64,000 nucleotides of DNA from an uncultured Alistipes sp. (lineage in GTDB: Bacteria; Bacteroidota; Bacteroidia; Bacteroidales; Rikenellaceae). The notes beneath the pieces are model-generated. The model was given only the letters and a program-made list of their open reading frames with translations. It ran no database searches and was not told the origin of the DNA. Location of the stretch: NCBI GenBank assembly GCA_949285535.1, contig CASDZP010000002.1, positions 1-64,000 on the forward strand. Reading direction: 5' to 3'. The stretch's first letter is position 1. Each line of letters opens with the position of its first letter. A program made the position numbers and the translations under genes. Below, one piece after another: positions 40,147-49,054 of this stretch.

Positions 40147-40344
40147 GACATCTCTGTTTTATGGTTAGTAATCCGTAAATTGGTCAAGATTATATGTTGT
40201 TTTAATTGTTGTTGTAAATTTATGTAAAATAAGGTAAAAAACATACTTCTTATTGTAATTTATTGTTTGTAGCTGTATTATAATTGTGTTTTTTTATATG
40301 TGCTGTTTGTGTGCGGTTGCGGTGGGACGATTACAGGCATAATA

Positions 40345-40385
40345 CAAAAAACGGCGTACCGAAATATACGGTACGCCGTTTTTTA
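40345..40385 (-). terminator. Terminator of the phospho-sugar mutase gene
   Basis: AAACGGCGTACCG pairs with CGGTACGCCGTTT around a 7-nt loop, with T's in both directions. Confidence 0.9.
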
Positions 40386-40400
40386 GTGGTTGAATAATTT

Positions 40401-42125
40401 TTAGATTCCCAAATCTTTTTTGATAGCCTCTATTTTTGCTGTCGCAGCCTTGTCGGCGTCTTTTACAGAGCCGTTGAGAGGTTCGCGAACACCGAAATAG
40501 AATTTGATTTTGGGCTCCGTTCCTGAAGGACGTACAGAAACCTTGCTGCCGTCTTCCGTGAAGAACTGGAGAACGTTCGATTTCGGAAGGTCTATTGTCG
40601 AAACTTCTCCCGTTACCATGTTGCGAACCTGGCTTGTCTTGTAGTCTTTCAAAACGACTACTTTAGAACCTCCGAGCGATGCGGGGGTTTTTTCGCGCAT
40701 GTCGCTCATCATTTTCGCAATGGCTTCCGAGCCGTCTTTACCCTGTTTTACGATATATACCATGCTTTCTTTATAGAAACCGTACTCCTGATATATCTTG
40801 TTGAGAAGCTGGTATAAAGACAAACCCTGTTCTTTCGCCCATGCAAATGTTTCGGCTATGAGCACAGAGGCAGAGACAGCGTCTTTGTCACGAACGAAAT
40901 CGCCTGCCAAATAGCCGTAGCTTTCTTCGCCGCCGCCAATGTACTGTTTTTTGCCCTCGTTGTCGCGTATTATGCCCGCGATGAACTTGAAGCCGGTCAG
41001 AACATCATAGTATTCAACGCCGAACGATTTGGCAATATCCACAAACAATTCTGTCGTAACGATTGTTTTGACGATGAACTCTTTGCCTTTGAGCTTTCCG
41101 AGCTCTTTCCATCTGCGCAACAGATAGTATGTGAGCAAAGCACCTGTCTGATTACCGTTGAGCAGTACCATTTCGCCCTCATCGTTGCGTACCGCTATAC
41201 CTATTCGGTCGGCGTCGGGGTCAGTTGCGATAACCAAATCGGCTTTTATCTTTTCCGCACGTTCCAACGCCAATTTAAGCGCCGAAGCCTCTTCGGGGTT
41301 GGGTGATACCACTGTCGGGAAATTACCGTCTGGAGTAGCCTGTTCCTCAATTACAGTAACATTGGTGAATCCGCACTCTTTCAATGCTCTCGGAACGAGT
41401 GTAATACCGGTACCGTGAATGGGAGTGTAAACAATAGACGCGTTTCCGTGTTTTTTAACCGCTTCGGGCGATAGGGTGAGCGAAGCCACCTTTTCGAGGT
41501 AAACCTTGTCGACATCTTCGCCTATCATGACGATTTTGCCTTCACCGCCTTTCCACTGCACCTGATCGACAGATTCAATCTTGTTGACTTCGTCGATAAT
41601 GTTGGTGTCGTGGGGAGCGATTACCTGTGCGCCGTCATCCCAATATGCCTTGTAGCCGTTATACTCTTTGGGGTTGTGTGATGCCGTTATCACGACACCG
41701 CTCTGACAGCCCAAATGACGTATCGCGAACGAAAGTTCGGGAGTGGGACGCAACGATTCGAACAGATATACGGTGAAACCGTTGGCAGCGAATATTTCAG
41801 CAGTGGTTTTGGCGAACAATTCGCTGTTGTTACGGCTGTCATGAGCTACTGCAACGCTTATCGGTTTGCCCGCAAACTCTTTTTTAAGGTAGTTCGCAAG
41901 CCCCTGTGTAGCCATACCGACCGTATATATGTTCATTCGATTCGTTCCGACACCCATTATACCGCGAAGACCGCCGGTTCCGAATTCGAGCGTCTGGTAG
42001 AACGCTTCGTTCAGCTCTTTGGGAGCGCTTTCCATCATTCTTTTAACTTCGTCCTTGGTTGCCTGGTCGAAGTTGCCGTCGAGCCATTTTTGAGCTCTTT
42101 CAAGTGTGCTTTTTTCTATCTCCAT
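40401..42125 (-). CDS. Phosphoglucomutase/phosphomannomutase (phospho-sugar mutase)
   Basis: 574 residues, the long form of the alpha-D-phosphohexomutase family. The phosphoserine site is Ser149 in TASHNPKEYNG, the magnesium loop is DPDADRIG (Asp302, 304, 306), the sugar-specificity loop is GGEESYGY and the phosphate loop RPSGTEPKIKFY. It interconverts hexose 1- and 6-phosphates. Whether glucose or mannose is preferred is not decided by these motifs; the GEESYGY loop suits phosphoglucomutase. Confidence 0.9.
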   Translation of the reverse strand: MEIEKSTLERAQKWLDGNFDQATKDEVKRMMESAPKELNEAFYQTLEFGTGGLRGIMGVGTNRMNIYTVGMATQGLANYLKKEFAGKPISVAVAHDSRNNSELFAKTTAEIFAANGFTVYLFESLRPTPELSFAIRHLGCQSGVVITASHNPKEYNGYKAYWDDGAQVIAPHDTNIIDEVNKIESVDQVQWKGGEGKIVMIGEDVDKVYLEKVASLTLSPEAVKKHGNASIVYTPIHGTGITLVPRALKECGFTNVTVIEEQATPDGNFPTVVSPNPEEASALKLALERAEKIKADLVIATDPDADRIGIAVRNDEGEMVLLNGNQTGALLTYYLLRRWKELGKLKGKEFIVKTIVTTELFVDIAKSFGVEYYDVLTGFKFIAGIIRDNEGKKQYIGGGEESYGYLAGDFVRDKDAVSASVLIAETFAWAKEQGLSLYQLLNKIYQEYGFYKESMVYIVKQGKDGSEAIAKMMSDMREKTPASLGGSKVVVLKDYKTSQVRNMVTGEVSTIDLPKSNVLQFFTEDGSKVSVRPSGTEPKIKFYFGVREPLNGSVKDADKAATAKIEAIKKDLGI

Positions 42126-42767
42126 ATATTTATGTGTTTTTATTTTTCAAACAGTTTTGATTTCTTAAATCATTTTATACAAATATAGCTTTTTTTTCCG
42201 AGAATATCTTATTTCGGCTCTCTTTTTTTATCCCTTTTCCGACCTTGTTTCGGATTGTGAAAATTTTGTCCGAAAGTAGGGTAGTCGACTCCGTTTTTTC
42301 TCCCTCTGTCCTTGTCTTGTTTTTGCATGACGCATGCCCGTGAAACAGCGGTCTCGGTTTGTTTTTTCGTGGAACAATATGAGTTAAAGTACTGTTTAAT
42401 AGTGTCTTATCTCTAAAATTACTTGTTGATAACTTTTGTAATTGCATACTAAAAATTAGTATAAAAATTTTTAATCGTCTAAAATCGTGATATTGTTAGT
42501 GTTGTAATTTCGGATAAAAATTATGGATAAAAACAACCGAAAAATGATTTTTTTTTCACATTTTATTTTTCATATTTGCAGAGAAAACCAAACCAATCCA
42601 CCTTACCATATCGAAGGCGAATTGCTCCTTTTTATTGTCAAAAAAACTTTTGTCGAAAAAGAGGAGGTGGCGATGATTCGGCTTTATCGGAAAGGTAGGT
42701 TCAGGGTGTTTAACTGAATGTCGCAACATCGAATTTAAAGGTTAATATATAGATAATTGTACTAAAA
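42126..42767. other. Intergenic region upstream of dnaA, possible replication-origin segment
   Basis: 642 bp, AT-rich, between the mutase gene and dnaA. It contains near-match DnaA boxes on one strand, TGTTGATAA at 42424-42432 and TATGGATAA at 42522-42530 (one mismatch each to TGTGGATAA), and a 17-bp dyad at 42446-42462. This is too few boxes to call an origin, but the location next to dnaA is the usual one in many bacteria. A 64-codon frame at 42523-42717 is not convincing. Confidence 0.25.
42446..42462. promoter_or_regulatory. Dyad ATACTAA-N3-TTAGTAT upstream of dnaA
   Basis: A perfect 7-bp inverted repeat with a 3-bp spacer, about 305 bp before the dnaA start. It could be an operator or part of an AT-rich unwinding element; nothing decides between these. 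Confidence 0.4.
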
Positions 42768-44147
42768 ATGCAGACGAATCAAAATAGTAAATGGCAGAAT
42801 TGCCTCTTAACGATAAAAGAGCTTATCCCGCGAGATGAGTTCGTTAAGTGGTTTAAGCCTACTGTGGTTCACGCTTTCGACGGTGAGACACTCCGTTTGC
42901 GTGTTCCCAACAAAGATTTCGTCGATCACATCAACAATAACTATATCATGATGTTGCGTCCGATTCTCTATAACGAGTTCGGAGCCAACATAACGTTGAA
43001 ATACGCCGTTCCCAATCCCGACGCTTCGGGTAGCGAAATGGCGCCTATCAAAAACTTCCTCAACAGCAATAACACCCAGAACATAAAGAATCCCTTTGTG
43101 ATACCTGGTGTCAAGAGGGTGGTTGTCGATCCTCAGCTCAATTTCGATTATACGTTCGAAAACTTTGTAGAGGGCGACTGCAACCAGCTGGCGAGAACCG
43201 CAGGCATGAAGATAGCGGCGGAACCAGGAACAACCGCTTTCAACCCCATATTCATATATGGTGATTCGGGTCTCGGTAAAACGCATCTTGCGCAGGCGAT
43301 AGGCATAGAGGTGAAAAAACGTTTCCCCGACAAATATGTCCTCTATGTGAGTGCGCAGAAGTTTCAGGCGCAGTACACCAGCGCGATGCAGCGTAAGGAG
43401 ATAAACGACTTCATACATTTCTACCAGATGATAGACGTGTTGATAGTCGATGACATACAGGAGTTTTCAGGTAACAAGCCCGGTACTCAAAACACATTCT
43501 TCAATATATTCAACCACCTTCACCTCTCAAAGAAACAGCTGATTCTCACCTCGGACAAACCTCCCGTTGAGCTCAGCGACATTGAGGAGCGTCTCCTGAC
43601 ACGTTTCAAGTGGGGTCTCTCGGTCGAGCTTAAAACACCCGACTATCAGACAAAGGTCAAGATAATAAAGAATAAATGCAACCGTCTCGGGGTGGAGCTT
43701 TCGGACGAGATTGTCGATTTCCTCGCCGAGAACATAAAAGCCAATATACGTGAGATAGAGGGCGCGATTTCCGCTTTCATAGCCAACGCCACACTCCTGG
43801 GACGTCCCGCGACAATATCGCTCGCACGCGAGATATTGAAGGCGTACGTAAGTTTCCAGCAGAAAGAGATTACGGCGGAAGCCATTTGCGACATCGTCTA
43901 TTCTTTTTATAACGTATCCAAAGAGGACTTCTATTCAAAGAAACGTACACGTGAGATTGTGCAGGCACGTCAGGTGTCGATGTATCTCTGTAAAAAGCAT
44001 ACGAACCTATCTCTCAAAAGTATAGGTGAGGCTTTGGCACGAGACCACGCCACGGTGGTTCACGCAATCAAGACGGTGACAAACCTGCTCGAAATAGACA
44101 AGTCGTTGAGAGCTCATATCGAACAGATTGAAAAACAGATACGATAA
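42768..44147 (+). CDS. dnaA: Chromosomal replication initiator DnaA
   Basis: 459 residues. Domain I (about 1-80) has WQNCLLTIKELIPRDEFVKWF; a short variable domain II follows. The AAA+ domain III has Walker A GDSGLGKT (165-172), Walker B LIVDDIQ (225-231) and LTSDKPPVELSDIEERLLTRF. Domain IV has the DNA-binding signature ARDHATVVHAIKTV. DnaA binds 9-mer boxes at the origin and opens DNA. A terminator follows and the next gene is convergent. Confidence 0.97.
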   Translation: MQTNQNSKWQNCLLTIKELIPRDEFVKWFKPTVVHAFDGETLRLRVPNKDFVDHINNNYIMMLRPILYNEFGANITLKYAVPNPDASGSEMAPIKNFLNSNNTQNIKNPFVIPGVKRVVVDPQLNFDYTFENFVEGDCNQLARTAGMKIAAEPGTTAFNPIFIYGDSGLGKTHLAQAIGIEVKKRFPDKYVLYVSAQKFQAQYTSAMQRKEINDFIHFYQMIDVLIVDDIQEFSGNKPGTQNTFFNIFNHLHLSKKQLILTSDKPPVELSDIEERLLTRFKWGLSVELKTPDYQTKVKIIKNKCNRLGVELSDEIVDFLAENIKANIREIEGAISAFIANATLLGRPATISLAREILKAYVSFQQKEITAEAICDIVYSFYNVSKEDFYSKKRTREIVQARQVSMYLCKKHTNLSLKSIGEALARDHATVVHAIKTVTNLLEIDKSLRAHIEQIEKQIR

Positions 44148-44152
44148 AAATA

Positions 44153-44187
44153 AAACAGGAGAGGGTAGTCCCGCTCCTGTTTTTTTA
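44153..44187. terminator. Terminator between dnaA and the DUF2148 gene
   Basis: AAACAGGAG pairs with CTCCTGTTT, with inner GGG/CCC pairs and a T-run, so it can serve both convergent genes. Confidence 0.8.
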
Positions 44188-44205
44188 TTGTCTTGTTCTG
44201 TCTGT

Positions 44206-44742
44206 TTATCTGGTCGATTGTCTGTCGAAGAACGGACTTTTACCGGTACAGCTGATTGGTATGCCTATTATCTGGGTGCATTCGCGCATCACACCGAGAC
44301 TTTTTACCGCTTCACCTATTGAATACATGACACGTGAATCGACACGTGAGTCTGCGGCGTATGACACGGCGGAGCCTATCGCTATACCGAGGTCTATGCT
44401 GTTGAACGAGCAGGGTACTTCGCTCAGTTCGCCTTTTGACGCGCAGGTGGCAAATCCGCAATATCCGCAGTTTAGTCCGGCGGGTTTTATTTTCGCTCCG
44501 ATAAGGATAACGGCTCCCGCCTGAAGAATATTTTCGGCGTCACGTATGAAAAACATCTTCTGGAGCGGCTCGGCAAGCTCTTTCATCTTTTTTGAGAGGT
44601 GTCTTATGTCGTCACTTTCAAACATGGCTATCTGCAAGACATCCACGCCTTTAGATTTGGGAGCGGTACGTGCCGCAGCCATCATCCCGAGCGCGACATC
44701 ATGAAGTCTGTCTGTGCGTACGATTTCTTCTCGAATAATCAT
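44206..44742 (-). CDS. DUF2148 ferredoxin-domain protein
   Basis: 178 residues. The Cys-rich stretch CGYCGFATCASKGELSEVPC (about 102-121) could bind an iron-sulfur cluster, and the family is annotated as a ferredoxin-like domain protein; here a further Cys lies in RECTQIIGIPISCTG. Found mainly in anaerobes. No reaction is known. It stands alone and convergent with dnaA. Confidence 0.75.
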   Translation of the reverse strand: MIIREEIVRTDRLHDVALGMMAAARTAPKSKGVDVLQIAMFESDDIRHLSKKMKELAEPLQKMFFIRDAENILQAGAVILIGAKIKPAGLNCGYCGFATCASKGELSEVPCSFNSIDLGIAIGSAVSYAADSRVDSRVMYSIGEAVKSLGVMRECTQIIGIPISCTGKSPFFDRQSTR

Positions 44743-44911
44743 ATCTCGAACGTTTGATTATGTTAAATAGGAATGGTTCTTTATGACAAAGATACTAAAT
44801 ATTTACCTATTTTTATAATAGTGGCGCAGAGTGTACTTTGTTTTTAAAATTTGCTTTAAAAAAACATTGTTCGGGTATTTACAAATAATGTTTTGTTTTA
44901 TAAGATGCGGG

Positions 44912-45138
44912 ATGGGTGACTATCTGTTGAACAGAAGAAAACAAGGTGATGTTGAACTTTTCAAGATACAGTATTGTATTTCTCTCGTTTTAATGATATC
45001 GGTTATGAGTCTATCTTTAATGAAGCGAAAAGCGACCATATTGAACAAGGTTATGTGAATGCTATTAAAGAGAAATACAATTTGGAATATTTTTGCTACA
45101 ATGACGATTCTTATAATAATATCTGGTCATATGTATAA
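44912..45138 (+). pseudogene. Remnant of an unidentified small gene, frameshifted
   Basis: One frame from 44912 gives MGDYLLNRRKQGDVELFKIQ and then drifts into hydrophobic nonsense. Another frame then gives a natural-looking polar C-terminus (RFNDIGYESIFNEAKSDHI, continuing to NDDSYNNIWSYV), stopping at 45138. The switch falls at about 44975-44990 and needs a single-base change. Codon use in both halves is coherent, so this looks like a decayed or misassembled gene. I recognise no family. Confidence 0.4.
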
Positions 45139-45175
45139 CGCCTTGTTTGCCTAAGATAAAAATATGCCTTGTAAT

Positions 45176-45197
45176 GCGTCATGGAGCTCCGTGACGC
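45176..45197. repeat. 22-bp near-perfect palindrome
   Basis: GCGTCA-T-GGAGCTCC-G-TGACGC is a dyad with one mismatched pair, followed by TTATTTTT. It sits just after the gene remnant and may be its terminator. The rest of the 45139-45435 gap holds AT-rich sequence plus the pfk terminator. Confidence 0.5.
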
Positions 45198-45359
45198 TTA
45201 TTTTTATATAAAAACACATTTGAATTATAATATACATTATGTTAAATAAAGTGTATTATAAAATACCTCCGCTCACATTCGCTCAAAATTTCGCTCGTTC
45301 GCGGGAAAAAGTCTTATATGTACAACGGGGAAATTTTACGGTTACCTAAAGCGCAAAAA

Positions 45360-45397
45360 ATCAGCGTCTTTACTGATAAACGGTAAAAACGCTGACT
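45360..45397 (-). terminator. Terminator of the phosphofructokinase gene
   Basis: On the minus strand TCAGCGTTTTTAC pairs with GTAAAGACGCTGA, followed by TTTTTT. It begins about 40 bp after the stop codon. Confidence 0.8.
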
Positions 45398-45435
45398 TGA
45401 AGTTAAAGTTAAGGGATGCTCCCCTATCTTTTATC

Positions 45436-46656
45436 CTATTCCCATTCGAGAATTTTCTTGAAGTCGAATTCTTCGGGATTGTCCACGTACTTCGATGCTT
45501 CGCGATAATCTTCGGGAGTTATGTAATGGAGGTTGTTTTCGTATATGATTTTAACTTTGTCCGAATTGATGTCAACAAGACGCGGTTTAACTTTTCCGTT
45601 TTCGTCCGTTACATCCTTCAGATAAAGGGGTTCAGGTTTACCCTCACGGCTGACAGTCACGACGCAACCTGTGATACCCTGTTTGAAGAGCGTATATACA
45701 CCCAAACCGAGCTGTGTCGCGTATGAGAGGTCATATGCGATGGGACGGCAGCAACGAAGCTCATACCCCATTTCGTTGGGACGGCTTTTTACCTTTATGC
45801 GCATTTCCTGTAATTTTTTCTGCACGAGAATGTTGAAAATGTGCGATTTGCTGACGTTACCGAGTTCGGGATGACCGTGGTCGTCATATGTGAACTGCAC
45901 ACCCGTACCGATAATCTCCTCGTCATCCATGAAATGGAATACACCTTCGCTTATGATGGCCACACCGTAAGGAATACCCATTATACGACGTTTCACCATT
46001 GACGAAATGACAAGACGTGTAATCTTATCGAATGTAATCGGCGTCTTGTTGAACATTTCGGGGATGATAATCATCGGATAGTGGCATGCGGAACCGATAC
46101 CGAAAGCGAGGTGACCCGCCTCACGACCCATTGCAGAGACAACGAACCAGTTGCCGCTGGTGCGCGCGTCCTCATAGAGTGTTGTGGCAAGTTTGACACC
46201 CTCCTCTTTCGCCGAGTTATAACCGAATGTCGGGTAACCTGCGGGCAAGGGAAGGTCGTTATCTATCGTTTTGGGTACGTGGATGTTGGCTACATTCAGG
46301 TTTCTCTCTTTGAGGTATTTAGAGAGACGGTTTGCGGTGGTTGCCGTGTCGTCGCCGCCGATTGTCACCAACAGTTTGACATTGTATTTTTCGAAAAAGT
46401 CGGGTTTAAACTCCTTGTCGGAAGGTTTATATCTGCTCATCACAAGCCATGAACCTCCACGGGAATAGATGTTGTCGGCTATCTCGAAATTGAGGTATGT
46501 GAAATCGGGTTCATCGGCAAAAAGGCTTTTATAACCGCCGTTGAGACCGATTACCGTATATCCGTTGCTTATGAATATTTTTGTAACGGAGCTTATGACC
46601 GTATTGATACCGGGAGCGGGACCTCCCGCGCACAAAATTGCAACAGCGTCTTTCAT
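45436..46656 (-). CDS. 6-phosphofructokinase, pyrophosphate-type
   Basis: 406 residues. The PFK fold shows GGPAPGINTVI at the phosphate loop, GGDDT (100-104) and PKTIDNDLP (128-136), and MGREAGHLA. Family knowledge: GGDD in place of GGDG, where the extra Asp blocks ATP, marks pyrophosphate-dependent enzymes. So it likely phosphorylates fructose 6-phosphate with PPi, reversibly. Alternative ATP use is possible, since some relatives with mixed motifs exist. A class II aldolase gene lies just upstream on the same strand. Confidence 0.85.
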   Translation of the reverse strand: MKDAVAILCAGGPAPGINTVISSVTKIFISNGYTVIGLNGGYKSLFADEPDFTYLNFEIADNIYSRGGSWLVMSRYKPSDKEFKPDFFEKYNVKLLVTIGGDDTATTANRLSKYLKERNLNVANIHVPKTIDNDLPLPAGYPTFGYNSAKEEGVKLATTLYEDARTSGNWFVVSAMGREAGHLAFGIGSACHYPMIIIPEMFNKTPITFDKITRLVISSMVKRRIMGIPYGVAIISEGVFHFMDDEEIIGTGVQFTYDDHGHPELGNVSKSHIFNILVQKKLQEMRIKVKSRPNEMGYELRCCRPIAYDLSYATQLGLGVYTLFKQGITGCVVTVSREGKPEPLYLKDVTDENGKVKPRLVDINSDKVKIIYENNLHYITPEDYREASKYVDNPEEFDFKKILEWE

Positions 46657-46730
46657 ATCTTGTCTTCTTTTGGTGATTCAATGTCCGTCGTATGCACTGC
46701 ACGACGACCTGCATAAAAAGAAAATGTATT

Positions 46731-46755
46731 AAAAAAGCCCCCGTTCGGGGGCTTT
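46731..46755 (-). terminator. Terminator of the aldolase gene
   Basis: AAAGCCCCC pairs with GGGGGCTTT around a 4-nt loop, followed by T's on the minus strand, 8 bp after the stop codon. Confidence 0.9.
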
Positions 46756-46762
46756 GCTCAAA

Positions 46763-47839
46763 CTATTTGCCCAACACATTCATCGCATTGAGGTCTTTGT
46801 AAGAGATTTTCAAACGTTCTACGATTGATTCTTCTCCCTTACGCAACCAAGTGCGGGGGTCATAGTATTTCTTGTTGGGAGCGTCGGGACCTTCGGGGTT
46901 ACCGAGCTGTGACTGGAGATAAGCCTCTTTTGAGAGGTAGTAGTTACGGATACCGTTCCAGAACGCCCACTGCATATCGGTGTCGAGGTTCATCTTGATT
47001 ACACCGTAGCTGATAGCTTCCTGAATTTTTTCAAGCTCTGAACCTGAACCGCCGTGGAACACGAAGTTTACGGGTTTGGCGCAGGTATTGTGTTTTTTGC
47101 TGATGTACTCCTGTGAGTTTTTGAGTATCTCGGGGCTCAAAACGACATTACCAGGTTTGTAAACGCCGTGAACGTTACCGAATGATGCGGCGATTGTGAA
47201 GTTGGGGCTGATTTTGCTCAACTCTGTGTAAGCGTAATCGACATCTTCGGGCTGTGTGTAGAGTTTTGAAGAGTCAACGTGTGAGTTGTCAACGCCGTCT
47301 TCTTCACCACCGGTGATACCGAGCTCGATTTCGAGTGTCATACCCATTTTGCTCATGCGAGTCAGGTATTTTTTGCATATCTCGATGTTCTCTTTCAAAG
47401 GTTCTTCAGAGAGGTCGAGCATGTGTGAGCTGAAGAGAGGTTTGCCTGTTTTTGCAAAGTGCTCTTCGCTCGCGTCGAGAAGACCATCGATCCAGGGAAG
47501 GAGTTTTTTTGCGGCATGGTCCGTGTGAAGGATAACGGGGATACCATAAGCGGCTGCAACGGTGTGAACATGGTGAGCGCACGCGATTGCACCCATTATA
47601 GAGGCTTTCTGACCGTCGTTAGAGATGCTTTTGCCTGCGAAGAACGAAGCACCGCCGTTAGAAAGCTGGATGATTACGGGGCTGTTCACAGCAGCAGCTG
47701 TTTCGAGAACGGCGTTTACGGTGTCAGTACCTGTAACGTTAACGGCAGGAATTGCAAAACCGTGTTCTTTCGCGTATGCGAAAAGCTCCTGAACGGTAGA
47801 GCCGGTTATTACGCCGGCAGGAAATTTAGAATGGCTCAT
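46763..47839 (-). CDS. Class II fructose-bisphosphate aldolase
   Basis: 358 residues. Zinc ligands are in VILHTDHAAKK (His-x-Asp-His) and later in GNVHGVYKPGNV and FHGGSGS; YVSK-like loops and NLDTDMQWAFWNGIRNYY at the C-terminal end mark the E. coli FbaA type. It splits fructose 1,6-bisphosphate to triose phosphates. It is near PFK, two consecutive steps of glycolysis. Both have their own terminators. Confidence 0.93.
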   Translation of the reverse strand: MSHSKFPAGVITGSTVQELFAYAKEHGFAIPAVNVTGTDTVNAVLETAAAVNSPVIIQLSNGGASFFAGKSISNDGQKASIMGAIACAHHVHTVAAAYGIPVILHTDHAAKKLLPWIDGLLDASEEHFAKTGKPLFSSHMLDLSEEPLKENIEICKKYLTRMSKMGMTLEIELGITGGEEDGVDNSHVDSSKLYTQPEDVDYAYTELSKISPNFTIAASFGNVHGVYKPGNVVLSPEILKNSQEYISKKHNTCAKPVNFVFHGGSGSELEKIQEAISYGVIKMNLDTDMQWAFWNGIRNYYLSKEAYLQSQLGNPEGPDAPNKKYYDPRTWLRKGEESIVERLKISYKDLNAMNVLGK

Positions 47840-47967
47840 TTCTGATAATTATTTAAAAAAGTATTGTTTACTTCAAAAAGAATTGTTTCAACATCCAAAT
47901 TTAATAAAAAATATCTAAAGAAGCACAAAAACGCCCTATTTTCTTGCGTATGTTACGTATTCTTTTA

Positions 47968-49044
47968 TCAGAATCCGTACTCTTTGCATTCAATTTTGCC
48001 CGAAAGCAGCAACATGGCGTTTTCAGCAAGGGCGTACATCTCGTCCTCGCCGCCGTATATGGTCACGGGAGCGATGAAAGAGACCTTCTTGCTTATCCTC
48101 TCGCACACATAGTCGCTGTATGCCACACCACCCGTCAATATTATGGCGTCAACCTTTCCTTCACACACCACCGACATGGCACCTATCGCCTTTGCGATGT
48201 TGTATGTGAAAGCGTCGATTACTATACGGCTTTTGGCGTCGCCCGCAATGGCATCTTCAACGGCTTTTTTCATATCTCCGTGTCCGAGGTGGGCTACCAC
48301 TCCCCCACCGCCGCATATTATGCGTCTTATCTCCTTCTCGGTATAGTTACCCGAAAAGCACATGTCGGCGAGAGTTCCCGCCGCTATACCGCCGCTTCGG
48401 TCTATCGAGAAAGGTCCGTCGCCGATAAGGGCGTTATTGACATCCTCGACACGTCCTTTTATGTGAGCGCCGACAGAGACACCGCCGCCTATGTGCGCCA
48501 CGATAAGGTTGAGTTTTTCATAGCTCGTGCCGTTCTCTTTGGCGTAGCGTCGTGCCACCGCTTTCTGGTTGAGAGCGTGAAATATGGAGTATCTCGGAGT
48601 GAGCGGATGTCCGCCGACGTGCGCCACGTCGCTCATCTCGTCCACAACCACGGGGTCGGCGATATAAGCCGGTATTCCGGCTTTTTCGGCAATGGCGTTG
48701 GCGAGTATTCCGCCGAGGTTGCAGGCGTGTTGCCCCATGATACCCATTTTCAGGTCGGCTATCATTGCCTCGTTGACGGGATATATACCCGACTCTATCG
48801 GTCTCAACAATCCTCCCCTACCCATTACCAGGCTCAAATCGCCGAGCGATATGCCTGCCTCGTCGAGGGCTTTGCATACGAGTTCGAGACGGAACTCAAA
48901 CTGGTCGTTTATTGTGGCGAACTCTTTGAGTTCGAGAGCCGAATGACGGATTGTCTTTTCAAAAAAGGTATCCGTACCCTTTGTGACGGCAATTTTGGTG
49001 CTCGTCGAACCGGGGTTTATTATCAGAATTAACGGCTTTTCCAT
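47968..49044 (-). CDS. buk: Butyrate kinase
   Basis: 358 residues, an acetokinase-family enzyme. ILIINPGSTSTKIA, VVVDEMSDVAHVGGHP, LIVAHIGGGVSVGAH, DRSGGIAAGTLADMCFSG and ILTGGVAYSDYV identify butyrate kinase rather than acetate kinase. It makes butyrate and ATP from butyryl phosphate, or works on branched acyl phosphates. It follows ptb by 10 bp, forming the operon ptb-buk. Confidence 0.93.
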   Translation of the reverse strand: MEKPLILIINPGSTSTKIAVTKGTDTFFEKTIRHSALELKEFATINDQFEFRLELVCKALDEAGISLGDLSLVMGRGGLLRPIESGIYPVNEAMIADLKMGIMGQHACNLGGILANAIAEKAGIPAYIADPVVVDEMSDVAHVGGHPLTPRYSIFHALNQKAVARRYAKENGTSYEKLNLIVAHIGGGVSVGAHIKGRVEDVNNALIGDGPFSIDRSGGIAAGTLADMCFSGNYTEKEIRRIICGGGGVVAHLGHGDMKKAVEDAIAGDAKSRIVIDAFTYNIAKAIGAMSVVCEGKVDAIILTGGVAYSDYVCERISKKVSFIAPVTIYGGEDEMYALAENAMLLLSGKIECKEYGF

Positions 49045-49054
49045 AATTCGGTCG

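Noticed and set aside
42523-42717. 64-codon frame just before dnaA
   Set aside because: No family, no spacing to a promoter, AT-rich composition; kept as intergenic.
47944-49032. 362-codon frame antisense to buk
   Set aside because: Exactly mirrors the butyrate kinase gene, whose motifs are unambiguous.
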